Positions 7,876 to 15,204 of a stretch of DNA of 27,580 nt are shown here, one piece after another. Made by a program: the position numbers and the translations under genes. This stretch comes from Firmicutes bacterium CAG:534 (GTDB lineage Bacteria > Bacillota > Clostridia > Lachnospirales > Lachnospiraceae), in contig FR894561.1 of assembly GCA_000436115.1 (NCBI GenBank), forward strand, positions 37,496 to 65,075, written 5' to 3'. A model generated the notes under the pieces. That model was not told where the DNA came from. It searched no databases and was given only the letters and a program-made list of their open reading frames with translations. Every line of letters begins with the position of its first letter. Positions within the stretch are counted from its first letter, which is position 1.

Positions 7876-7884
7876 TTAATTAGT

Positions 7885-7952
7885 GAAATCACATTCGGAG
7901 CAGGAACGTTTCCTTTTTATACAAAAGATAAAACTGTGCTGAATGTGATTTC
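7885..7952 (+). repeat. 12-bp perfect inverted repeat in the GT2 leader
   Basis: GAAATCACATTC (7885-7896) and GAATGTGATTTC (7941-7952) are exact reverse complements separated by 44 bases. Pairing can continue inward (AGC/GCT and AG/CT with small bulges). If transcription starts near 7882, the structure would form the 5' end of the GT2 mRNA, ending about 40 bases before the start codon. No T-run follows, so it is not a standard terminator. Confidence 0.7.
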
Positions 7953-7991
7953 TTTGTATGGAAAAGACAGTACATGTAAGAGGAAGATTTC

Positions 7992-8810
7992 ATGGAACAG
8001 GAACCACTTATCAGTGTGATCATACCTACCTATAACAGGGAAAAAACAATAGACAGGGCAGTGGACAGTGTGTTGAAGCAGACTTACTCCAACCTGGAAG
8101 TGATCGTTGTGGACGACGGTTCGTCAGACCGGACGGAGGAAATTGTAAAAGGAATTTCTGATCCCAGGGTGCGGTTTTACAAGCTGCCCCAAAACGGTGG
8201 GGCAGGACATGCCAGGAACGAGGGCGTGAAGCTGGCAGGGGGAGAGCTGATTGCCTTCCATGACAGTGATGATGTGTGGAGGCCGGAAAAGCTGCAAAGA
8301 CAAATGGCATACTGGCAGGAACATCCGGAATTTTCTATGGTGTACTGTGCATTTCTGTCGCACCGTCCAAATGGTGAGGACGTTCAAATGCCTTATGAAG
8401 GCATGGCGGGGGAACTGGAAGGAGATGCTTTCTATTCTTTATTGCTTCGCAACAGCATGGGAACGCCAACAATGGTTCTTAAAAAGGATTGCTTTGAGGA
8501 GAGGGGAGGATTTGACAGCCATCTTCGCTGCCTGGAGGATTGGGAATTTGCTTTAAGATTTTCAGAGAAGTATTATATTGGGTATTTGAATGAAGTGCAG
8601 GTGGATGTATATAAAACAGCAGGAAGCGTTTCGACGGAAGTGGGAGGCTTTTTTGAGGCGCGCTGCAAAATGATCGCAGATTACCATGCGGAACTGACAA
8701 GGGCAGGCCTTTTTGACCAGACTGTGGCGGATTTGTTTCTGCGGGCAGAACGGTGCGGCGCACTAGAAAAGGTAAAAAGAATGCTGCTGCTTATGCTACA
8801 GAGAGGTTGA
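7992..8810 (+). CDS. family 2 (GT-A) glycosyltransferase
   Basis: The 272-residue GT2 enzyme has the nucleotide-binding start ISVIIPTYNREKTIDRAVDS (from residue 7) and VIVVDDGSSDRTEEI, then the metal-binding acidic motif DSDD at 91-94 and the catalytic-base region LEDWEF (ED at 182-183). No membrane helices are apparent, so it is probably cytosolic and acts on flagellin or a nucleotide-linked intermediate. It lies between two CgeB-like transferases and just upstream of flagellin, the usual position for enzymes that add the first sugars to flagellin serine or threonine. The start follows an AGAGGAAG site. The sugar specificity cannot be read from sequence. Confidence 0.88.
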   Translation: MEQEPLISVIIPTYNREKTIDRAVDSVLKQTYSNLEVIVVDDGSSDRTEEIVKGISDPRVRFYKLPQNGGAGHARNEGVKLAGGELIAFHDSDDVWRPEKLQRQMAYWQEHPEFSMVYCAFLSHRPNGEDVQMPYEGMAGELEGDAFYSLLLRNSMGTPTMVLKKDCFEERGGFDSHLRCLEDWEFALRFSEKYYIGYLNEVQVDVYKTAGSVSTEVGGFFEARCKMIADYHAELTRAGLFDQTVADLFLRAERCGALEKVKRMLLLMLQRG

Positions 8811-8848
8811 ACGGGCAGAATTGCCATGGAGAAAAGAAAGCGGTGAAT

Positions 8849-10018
8849 ATGAAAATATTATACCTGTATAGCACAGACAGGATTACAGATATTTGTTTCA
8901 CATTACATAATCTGGGTTACACCGTAGAGGAGTATGATCGCAAACTGGAAAATAACCGTCTGAATGATGAGGAAATAGAATTGCTGTCCCAGTATGTGAA
9001 GGCACATGGAATCACACATCTTATGTCGACACATTTGATCTATAATGCTGCCATGGCAGCGTACCAGACAGGAATTAAATATATTTCTATTATTTGGGAT
9101 GCGCCTTATATTAAAATGTACACTCCCTTTGGGAAAATGGACAATTGCTGGTTTTCAGTGTTTGACAGGATTGATGCGGAACGGTTTCGGAAAGCAGGCT
9201 TGAAGCATGTGTTATATCAGCCTCTGGCAGTCAATCCGTGTGAGATAAAGAAATGGAATTTGCCGGCAAGGACAAAAGGGCGCTATTTTAATGATATATG
9301 CTTTATTGGAAGCTTATACAGCGGGAATGCCTATGACAAGGAGCTTGGGAATGCACCTTCCAGTCTGCAGCGTTATTTTGAAAGCATATTTGAGGAGGCC
9401 GCCTTCCGGTGGGATGGGCAAAACCGTATCTATGGCAAGACCAGCCCGGAGATTGTTAAATATCTGGAGATGGCAGTTCCTGAGTTTGAACTTGCCAATG
9501 TATATGATCTGGAAGACTGCAAAGTATTTGAAATTAATTATCTGGTAAGAAAGCTGGCGAACATTGAAAGAACCTGTGTACTGAATATGCTGGCTGAATA
9601 TTTTAATGTCACCTGCCATACTTACGAGGAAGCGGGAAGAGAAAGGTTGTCAGGCGTGCGCATCCTTCCACCGGTAGATTACGGTGAGGCAATGTCCCTT
9701 GTATTTGCAGGAAGTAAAATTAATTTGAACATATCCTTAAAGGGAATTGAGGGTGGAACCCCTAAGAGAGTCATAGATATTTGCGGCGCAGGAGGGTTTG
9801 CGTTATCAAGCTACTGTGAGGAAACAGCAGAGCTGCTGGAAGAAGATAAGGAGATCGTGATGTTCAGGTCGCCGGAGGAACTGGTGGAAAAGGCTGATTT
9901 CTATTTAAGAAATGATCAGGCAAGAGAAAAGATTGCCATGGCAGGGCAAAAAAAGGTATTGCAAAACTATACTTATGAACGCCAGCTGAAGGAACTGATG
10001 GATTGGATCAAAAAATAA
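8849..10018 (+). CDS. CgeB-like (GT-B fold) glycosyltransferase, paralogue of 6519-7715
   Basis: The 389-residue protein belongs to the same family as the reverse-strand glycosyltransferase. The N-terminal part begins MKILYLYSTDRITDICFTLH; the middle carries FNDICFIGSLYSGN; the C-terminal part has AGSKINLNISLKGIEGGTPK and RVIDICGAGGFALSSY. I place the start at ATG 8849. The frame extends upstream to 8753, but that extension overlaps the GT2 gene and encodes a K/R-rich stretch without family resemblance. It follows the GT2 gene by 38 bases, suggesting co-transcription. No clear terminator follows, so some transcripts may run into the flagellin leader. Role in flagellin glycan assembly is inferred from position. 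Confidence 0.82.
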   Translation: MKILYLYSTDRITDICFTLHNLGYTVEEYDRKLENNRLNDEEIELLSQYVKAHGITHLMSTHLIYNAAMAAYQTGIKYISIIWDAPYIKMYTPFGKMDNCWFSVFDRIDAERFRKAGLKHVLYQPLAVNPCEIKKWNLPARTKGRYFNDICFIGSLYSGNAYDKELGNAPSSLQRYFESIFEEAAFRWDGQNRIYGKTSPEIVKYLEMAVPEFELANVYDLEDCKVFEINYLVRKLANIERTCVLNMLAEYFNVTCHTYEEAGRERLSGVRILPPVDYGEAMSLVFAGSKINLNISLKGIEGGTPKRVIDICGAGGFALSSYCEETAELLEEDKEIVMFRSPEELVEKADFYLRNDQAREKIAMAGQKKVLQNYTYERQLKELMDWIKK

Positions 10019-10052
10019 AATTAAGCTAAATAAAATTTTTTTGTTAAAAAGC

Positions 10053-10079
10053 TAAAGTCCTGAAAAAAAACTCCGATAT
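10053..10079 (+). promoter_or_regulatory. SigD (sigma-28) promoter of the flagellin gene
   Basis: TAAA (10053-10056), 15 bases, then TCCGATAT (10072-10079). Identical core and spacing occur upstream of flaG. The expected start is near 10086, giving a leader of about 140 bases. The first bases of that leader can form a hairpin, AAAGCA (10091-10096) with TGCTTT (10105-10110), a plausible 5' stabiliser. Confidence 0.85.
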
Positions 10080-10161
10080 ACTTAACAAGTAAAGCAAAAC
10101 AAATTGCTTTCTAAAAAGAAAAATCGCAGCCAGACTTTTGAATACGCGCGGATTTGAAAGG

Positions 10162-10221
10162 AAGGATGCAAAACAATCACCAAACGTACGCAAGGATGCG
10201 GCGTTAAATTCAAGGAGGAAT
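10162..10221 (+). promoter_or_regulatory. candidate CsrA-binding sites in the flagellin leader
   Basis: Three GGA motifs occur in 60 bases. The first is AAGGATGCA at 10162-10170. The second, CGCAAGGATGCG at 10189-10200, folds as a four-base stem (CGCA/TGCG) with AGGA in the loop, the preferred CsrA presentation. The third is the ribosome binding site itself, AAGGAGG at 10212-10218, which can sit in a small ATTC/GAAT hairpin (10208-10211 with 10218-10221). This mirrors the two-site arrangement in the B. subtilis hag leader, and csrA and fliW are in the same window. Confidence 0.65.
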
Positions 10222-10226
10222 AAATT

Positions 10227-11249
10227 ATGGTAGTACAACACAATCTTACAGCAATGAACTCTAACAGAATGTTAGGATTAACGCAGTCTTCACAGGCTAA
10301 GTCAACTGAGAAGTTATCTTCCGGTTACAAGATCAACAGAGCAGCAGATGATGCAGCAGGTCTTTCCATTTCTGAGAAGATGAGACGTCAGATCAGAGGA
10401 CTTACACAGGCTTCCCTGAACGCTTCTGATGGTATCTCTTGTGTACAGACAGCTGAAGGTGCCCTGAATGAAGTTCATGATATGTTACAGCGTATCAATG
10501 AGCTGGCTGTAAAGGGTGAGAACGGAACTCTTACTTCTGTAGACCGTTCTTATATCCAGTCTGAAGTTAAGCAGCTGATGAGCGAGATCGACCGTGTACA
10601 GTCCACCACAACCTTTAACGAGCAGAATCTGCTCGATGGTTTCTTCACAAACAAGGGACTTCAGGTTGGTGCTGAATCTGGTCAGCATATCGCTATCACC
10701 ATTGGCAACATGAACACCAACGAACTGCTTGGTAAGGCAATTTTCAATAATGGTAATGATACTAAGTTCAAGGTTGATCATTTGGATAACAAGAGTACAG
10801 ATACTGATCTGTATGGTAATTTGACAGGTGGAAAAGCAACTTTGGATGCTGAAATGCTTAACAAGTTCTATGAGTTTGATCCTACTAAGGCAGTTGATAC
10901 TGATGTTAAGGGATTAACAGCAGCAACCAATGCAACAGGCAACACTGTAAAAGATGCTCCTACAGCAGCAGACTTCGCAGCTCTGAATGCATTTGCAAAG
11001 AGCGCAATGAAGACTGTTTCCCAGCAGAGATCTGATCTTGGTGCTATCCAGAACAGACTTGAGCACACCATCAAGAACCTTGACAACGTTGTAGAGAATA
11101 CCACAGCTGCTGAAAGCCAGATCCGTGATACTGATATGGCTACAGAGATGGTTAAGTACTCTAACAACAACATCCTTACTCAGGCTGGTCAGGCAATGCT
11201 TGCACAGGCTAACCAGAGCAACCAGGGCGTACTGTCACTGTTAGGTTAA
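10227..11249 (+). CDS. fliC: flagellin (filament subunit)
   Basis: This is the major filament protein of 340 residues. The D0/D1 N-terminal helices are canonical (VVQHNLTAMNSNRMLGL, then KLSSGYKINRAADDAAGLSI and DGISCVQTAEGALNEVHDM), as is the C-terminal pair (DTDMATEMVKYSNNNILTQA, then QAMLAQANQSNQGVLSLLG). The central variable region, about residues 145-255, is short and rich in T, N, D and A, giving likely O-glycosylation sites. The TLR5-contact segment reads QRINELAV (88-95). A single cysteine at residue 72 lies in the conserved N-terminal helix. Codon choice is noticeably biased, as expected for a very highly expressed gene. It is monocistronic: SigD promoter upstream, strong terminator downstream. 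Confidence 0.98.
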   Translation: MVVQHNLTAMNSNRMLGLTQSSQAKSTEKLSSGYKINRAADDAAGLSISEKMRRQIRGLTQASLNASDGISCVQTAEGALNEVHDMLQRINELAVKGENGTLTSVDRSYIQSEVKQLMSEIDRVQSTTTFNEQNLLDGFFTNKGLQVGAESGQHIAITIGNMNTNELLGKAIFNNGNDTKFKVDHLDNKSTDTDLYGNLTGGKATLDAEMLNKFYEFDPTKAVDTDVKGLTAATNATGNTVKDAPTAADFAALNAFAKSAMKTVSQQRSDLGAIQNRLEHTIKNLDNVVENTTAAESQIRDTDMATEMVKYSNNNILTQAGQAMLAQANQSNQGVLSLLG

Positions 11250-11261
11250 TAGCCATTTAAG

Positions 11262-11276
11262 ATGACTAAGAGTCAT
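11262..11276 (+). other. small hairpin between flagellin stop and terminator
   Basis: ATGACT (11262-11267) and AGTCAT (11271-11276) form a six-pair stem with an AAG loop just after the flagellin stop. It may protect the 3' end of the abundant mRNA together with the main terminator. Confidence 0.45.
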
Positions 11277-11292
11277 TGAATGTAACTACCAG

Positions 11293-11327
11293 GCGGACTC
11301 GGTTTTACCGAGTCCGCTTTTCTTTTT
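11293..11327 (+). terminator. Rho-independent terminator of the flagellin gene
   Basis: GCGGACTCGG (11293-11302) and CCGAGTCCGC (11308-11317) form a perfect ten-pair G+C-rich stem with a TTTTA loop, followed by TTTTCTTTTT. This is one of the strongest terminators in the window. Confidence 0.95.
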
Positions 11328-11368
11328 GCAACGATAGAATATTCAGACAGAGCAGATGAGGATTTGAT

Positions 11369-12463
11369 ATGGCAGATACAGAAAAAACATTATCAGAGCA
11401 AAGAAAGAAGAGTATTGCTATTTTTGTGGCAACACATGTAGCATTTCAGCCACCTGCAAATCCGATTTATGTTCCCTTGCATGTGGGGAAAGAAGGAAAA
11501 CCGGATCTTGGATATATAGGAGATAATATTGGGGAAAATATATCGGATCTAAACTTTCTATATGGAGAACTGACAGGGCTTTACTGGATCTGGCAGAATA
11601 TTTCCGGAATTGACTATGTTGGCCTTTGCCACTATAGGCGCTATTTCTTAAATAATGCCGGTTATGAAATGGACAGTGGGGATTATCTGAAACTTCTGGA
11701 AGAATATGATGTGATTGTACCACAGCACTTGAAATGTATGTCCAGTTACAAAATCCATTATGGAGAAGCGCACAACGTGCATGATCTGGAAGCGGTAGAA
11801 AGAGCGGTTGCAAAATTGTATCCTGATTATCTTGAAAGCTTCCAGAGGGTGATGGCGGGAAATATTTTTTACAGTGGAAATCTTTGCGTTATGAGCCTTT
11901 CTCTTTTAAAAGCATATGCAGAGTGGCTGTTTACGATATTTGCAGAGGCATCAGCGGAAATTGACGTCAGCGGATACGATGCTTATCACAGAAGAGTTTA
12001 TGGATTTCTTTCTGAACAAATGCTGTATGTGTTTATATTAAAGAACGGGCTGAGCTATATAGAATTACCGGTTGGAATTCTGGGAGAAAAGGCAGAAACT
12101 GTGATGCTAAAAAGAGAACTTGCAGATTTGATTGCAAATGGCAGGCTGGACGAGGCACAGATCTTGTTTGAAAGCCGGATGAAGGAAAGACCGGATGTAT
12201 TGCTTCCGGGCTCTGATGTTTCCGGAGAACTGCGGCTTACCTATCAGATTTTGCATTTATGTCTTTTAGAACAACGGATGGGTAAAGCAAGTCTTTTAAG
12301 TTATTCAAAGGATCTGGAAAAGCTGATACCACATTATAGAAGAATTTTGGAAATAGTGGCGAAGCGGAAAAAAGGCATAATGGCCACTGAAGATCAGTCT
12401 TATCTCAAGGAGACCGGCGTATCTGAAGAAGTGCTTTTGGAAGTGGCAAGATGCATGAAATAG
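11369..12463 (+). CDS. DUF4422-domain putative glycosyltransferase
   Basis: The 364-residue protein has the DUF4422 signature: AIFVATHVAFQPPANPIYVP near the N-terminus, DNIGENIS at 52-59, ELTGLYWIWQNI, then DYVGLCHYRRYF ending at residue 93. DUF4422 proteins occur in capsule and surface-glycan clusters and are thought to be glycosyltransferases. The domain spans about residues 15-240; the remaining 120 or so residues are helical and not recognised. The start ATG 11369 has a GAGG site nearby. It sits just after the flagellin terminator and before the CDP-glycerol transferase-like gene, which has its own promoter. A flagellin-glycan role is inferred. Confidence 0.82.
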   Translation: MADTEKTLSEQRKKSIAIFVATHVAFQPPANPIYVPLHVGKEGKPDLGYIGDNIGENISDLNFLYGELTGLYWIWQNISGIDYVGLCHYRRYFLNNAGYEMDSGDYLKLLEEYDVIVPQHLKCMSSYKIHYGEAHNVHDLEAVERAVAKLYPDYLESFQRVMAGNIFYSGNLCVMSLSLLKAYAEWLFTIFAEASAEIDVSGYDAYHRRVYGFLSEQMLYVFILKNGLSYIELPVGILGEKAETVMLKRELADLIANGRLDEAQILFESRMKERPDVLLPGSDVSGELRLTYQILHLCLLEQRMGKASLLSYSKDLEKLIPHYRRILEIVAKRKKGIMATEDQSYLKETGVSEEVLLEVARCMK

Positions 12464-12514
12464 ATAGACCTGGCAATCGGAAGTGCAGGAGTTTGGTGGA
12501 AAAAGGCAGGAATG

Positions 12515-12572
12515 GCGTAAATTGACACGGATAGTTGCGTAAAGTATAATTGATAACAGAAGAAATTACGCA
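12515..12572 (+). promoter_or_regulatory. consensus SigA promoter overlapped by GCGTAA repeats (possible operator)
   Basis: TTGACA (12522-12527), exactly 17 bases, then TATAAT (12545-12550) is a full consensus promoter with a start near 12557. GCGTAAA occurs at 12515-12521 and again at 12537-12543 (22 bases apart). TTACGC, its inverse, occurs at 12566-12571. TGCGTAA (12536-12542) and TTACGCA (12566-12572) are a perfect 7-bp inverted repeat bracketing the -10 and start. This looks like a regulated promoter; the regulator is unknown. Confidence 0.75.
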
Positions 12573-12595
12573 CAATAGGGGAAGGAACATAATTC

Positions 12596-15145
12596 GTGAA
12601 ACGATACAAAAAAAAGGAAATGCTGCAGGTAACAGCAACACTGCTTAAGGCAAACCGCACCATAATTAAAGCCTTGGAACAGAAAACAGAAGGATTACAG
12701 GATGTATTTGCGCAGTGTCAGGAATCTGCAATCATGCTGGGAACGGCAGTGGAAGAACAGTATGCGGAGAAGTGTCCTGAGAAGGTAAGTGTGCTTGTGA
12801 AATTGCTTGAGAGATACTGTGAAGCGGTTTATCAAATGAGCATGCAGACCGGGGATCTAAATATGTGCCGGAAATTTTCTAAGAGCATACAAAGACTACT
12901 GACCCAGGTGGAACATGAAATCCGATATGAGCTTCCTAAGGATCGGATAGAAGCTGTTTTTTTACCTTATAAAGCGAGCATGTGGGATAGCCTGGAGAGC
13001 GTCTTTAGGGCGGCAGAGGCAGATGAGAATACCGATGCTTATGTAATCCCGATCCCTTATTATGACCGCAACCCTGATGGAAGCTTAAAGCAGGGGCATT
13101 ATGAGGCAGAGCTATATCCAGAGGATATACCGATTACCGATTATAGAGAGTATCATTTTGAGGATCGAATGCCAGATATTGTTTTTATACATAATCCCTA
13201 TGATGGCGCCAACTTTGTGACTACAGTACATCCCTTCTTTTATTCTGATAACCTGAAGAAATATACGGACTGCCTGGTATATATTCCTTATTATGCAACA
13301 GCTGGGGGAATGAGTGAAGCACAGGCATTTTGTCCGGCCTATGTGAATGCGGATTATATTGTCATTCAGGCGGAGAAATACAGAAAGTACTTCGATGAAA
13401 GAATTGCAGATGAGAAATTTCTGGCATTCGGCTCTCCCAAATTTGACAGCGTAATCCAAAAATGCCAACAGCCGCCGGATCCGCCCGCAGGGTGGGAAGA
13501 GAAGATGCGCGGCAGGAAAGTTTATTTTTATAACACCAGTATTGATGGCATGCTCAGGGACACGGAAAGCTTTTTAAAGAAGATGCAGTATGTTTTTGAT
13601 ACTTTTGCGGCAAGAAGGGATGCATGTCTTCTGTGGAGGCCTCATCCGCTTTTGGAGTCTACCTTTGCCTCCATGAGAAGTGAGTATCTGGAAAGCTACC
13701 GGAAGCTAAAGCAAAGCTTCCTGGAGCGTGAAATCGGAATTTTGGATACTCTGCCAAGCATTGAAACGGCGATTGCCCATGCAGATGCTTATGTGGGGGA
13801 TGGGGGAACCTCGGTTACCTCATTGTTTGGGGTGGTCGGGAAGCCGCTTTTTATTCTGGATAACAGGATACACAGACTACCGGAAAAGGATGAATGGAAG
13901 GGACTGGTCTATCATGCCCCATCAGATGACAGCAGGGATCAGTATGCGGTGGTGTATGGAAATAAACTGTATTATTCGCCGGAGGACAATGGAAGCTATC
14001 AGTTCTTTTGTGATCTGACGCCATATGCCGGAGGGAATTATTACGGGGCTGCTTATGAGATGAACGGAACCATTTATGTAGTTCCATATAATGCAGAGCA
14101 TATTTTGGCAATCAGCGATGATAAGGTGATCCGTAAGATTAATTTCCCGCATGTATGTGAGCAGAGAGGGGCATTTACAGGTGGCTTTGTTGCTGGTGAG
14201 TATCTTTTTGTTATGCCATTTAGATATCCAGATCTGTTCAGGCTGGATACAAGAACGGAGGAAATTGCCTGCGTCAGACAGATCGGCAGCTTTAACTATG
14301 GATTAGTGAATGGGCAAAATAGTGTCAGTGCCAGAACCTATCACAGAGGAAAGCTGTATTTCCTCAGTACAGACGGGGCAAGTCTGGCAATTATGGATCA
14401 GGAGACACTGGATGTTCAGGTTAGAGAAACAGGGCTTTCTCAGACCTATAAAAATATGATTCCGGAAAGTCAAAGTAAGGACATATTTTGGCTGCTTCCA
14501 TTTGAGGGAACTGTGGTGGTCAGATGGGATCTGACCACAGGAGAAAAAAGAGAGTATGACCTTTGTGTGGAAGGGCTGAAATCCTTTTATAACAGACAAA
14601 ATGTGCCATGCAACAGCATGTATTTTGGATCTCTTATGATAACGGGAGAGACCATAATCTTTGCACCCCAGTGGGGAAACAAATTTGTGGAGCTTGAACC
14701 TGAAACAGGAGTTGTTCGTGAGTGGAATAGTCCGTTCAGACCGAATATAATCACGGGAAATGAATACTATTCCAGTTGGGCTTTTGGCACATTTATCCGA
14801 AACAGATATGAAGAGGAAAAATATCAGTTTTATCTTTGGCATGAACGAAAGGCTTATGATATTGATCCCAAATCTGGTGAATTTCAGGAGATAACAATGG
14901 AGTTTTCCTATGAAGAGGTCAGGGAGCATGTTCCGGGATTTGCTGTGGACTCTCAGTGGATGCAGTATTGCTGTATGGAAAATGCATTTCATACTCTGGA
15001 AGGCTTTTTGGACGGTACGCTGCCCGGGGCAGCCTTTGACAGGCAGAAGCAGATTGCAGAATTTGCAAAGATCAATGCCAGCACTGATGGAAGGTGTGGG
15101 GAAAAGGTGTATGAATTCCTGAAAAGGAAAAAAGAAATCTTATAG
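12596..15145 (+). CDS. CDP-glycerol glycerophosphotransferase-like protein with C-terminal beta-propeller-like domain
   Basis: The 849-residue protein begins at GTG 12596, with an AAGGA site (12582-12586) nine bases upstream. After a helical N-terminus, residues about 120-430 resemble the TagF-like CDP-glycerol:poly(glycerophosphate) glycerophosphotransferase family: FLPYKASMWDSLESVF, VIPIPYYDRNPDGS, LLWRPHPLLES (near residue 347), then DAYVGDGGTSVTSLFGVVGK. Such enzymes transfer glycerol-phosphate or related groups from CDP carriers. Residues about 435-800 form repeating short strands with aromatic and glycine turns (NKLYYSPEDN, GNYYGAAYEMNGTIYVVPYN, GKLYFLSTDG), suggesting a beta-propeller. 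The start of the following cytidylyltransferase gene lies 59 bases downstream. The family is associated with phosphodiester-linked flagellin modification in Clostridioides difficile (type A); the substrate here is not known. Confidence 0.75.
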   Translation: MKRYKKKEMLQVTATLLKANRTIIKALEQKTEGLQDVFAQCQESAIMLGTAVEEQYAEKCPEKVSVLVKLLERYCEAVYQMSMQTGDLNMCRKFSKSIQRLLTQVEHEIRYELPKDRIEAVFLPYKASMWDSLESVFRAAEADENTDAYVIPIPYYDRNPDGSLKQGHYEAELYPEDIPITDYREYHFEDRMPDIVFIHNPYDGANFVTTVHPFFYSDNLKKYTDCLVYIPYYATAGGMSEAQAFCPAYVNADYIVIQAEKYRKYFDERIADEKFLAFGSPKFDSVIQKCQQPPDPPAGWEEKMRGRKVYFYNTSIDGMLRDTESFLKKMQYVFDTFAARRDACLLWRPHPLLESTFASMRSEYLESYRKLKQSFLEREIGILDTLPSIETAIAHADAYVGDGGTSVTSLFGVVGKPLFILDNRIHRLPEKDEWKGLVYHAPSDDSRDQYAVVYGNKLYYSPEDNGSYQFFCDLTPYAGGNYYGAAYEMNGTIYVVPYNAEHILAISDDKVIRKINFPHVCEQRGAFTGGFVAGEYLFVMPFRYPDLFRLDTRTEEIACVRQIGSFNYGLVNGQNSVSARTYHRGKLYFLSTDGASLAIMDQETLDVQVRETGLSQTYKNMIPESQSKDIFWLLPFEGTVVVRWDLTTGEKREYDLCVEGLKSFYNRQNVPCNSMYFGSLMITGETIIFAPQWGNKFVELEPETGVVREWNSPFRPNIITGNEYYSSWAFGTFIRNRYEEEKYQFYLWHERKAYDIDPKSGEFQEITMEFSYEEVREHVPGFAVDSQWMQYCCMENAFHTLEGFLDGTLPGAAFDRQKQIAEFAKINASTDGRCGEKVYEFLKRKKEIL

Positions 15146-15204
15146 CTGTATTGCACAGGAGAAAAAGCTGAAACGGACGAAAAACGCAGGGAAGCGAGGC
15201 CAGT

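Noticed and set aside
7795..8019. Possible 74-residue gene upstream of GT2
   Set aside because: It spans the predicted promoter and the inverted repeat and overlaps the GT2 start. The product is a K-rich sequence without family features.
8753..8848. N-terminal extension of the second CgeB-like protein
   Set aside because: The extension overlaps GT2, is basic and unlike the family, and ATG 8849 gives the expected strand MKILYLYS.
10019..10052. Terminator after the second CgeB-like gene
   Set aside because: The A- and T-rich sequence has T-runs, but only a weak AGCT...AGCT pairing with a long loop, so there is no credible stem.
14303..14992. 229-codon open frame on the reverse strand
   Set aside because: It lies wholly inside the transferase/propeller gene, has no ribosome binding site or recognisable motif, and is rich in residues expected from antisense reading. 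It is a shadow frame.
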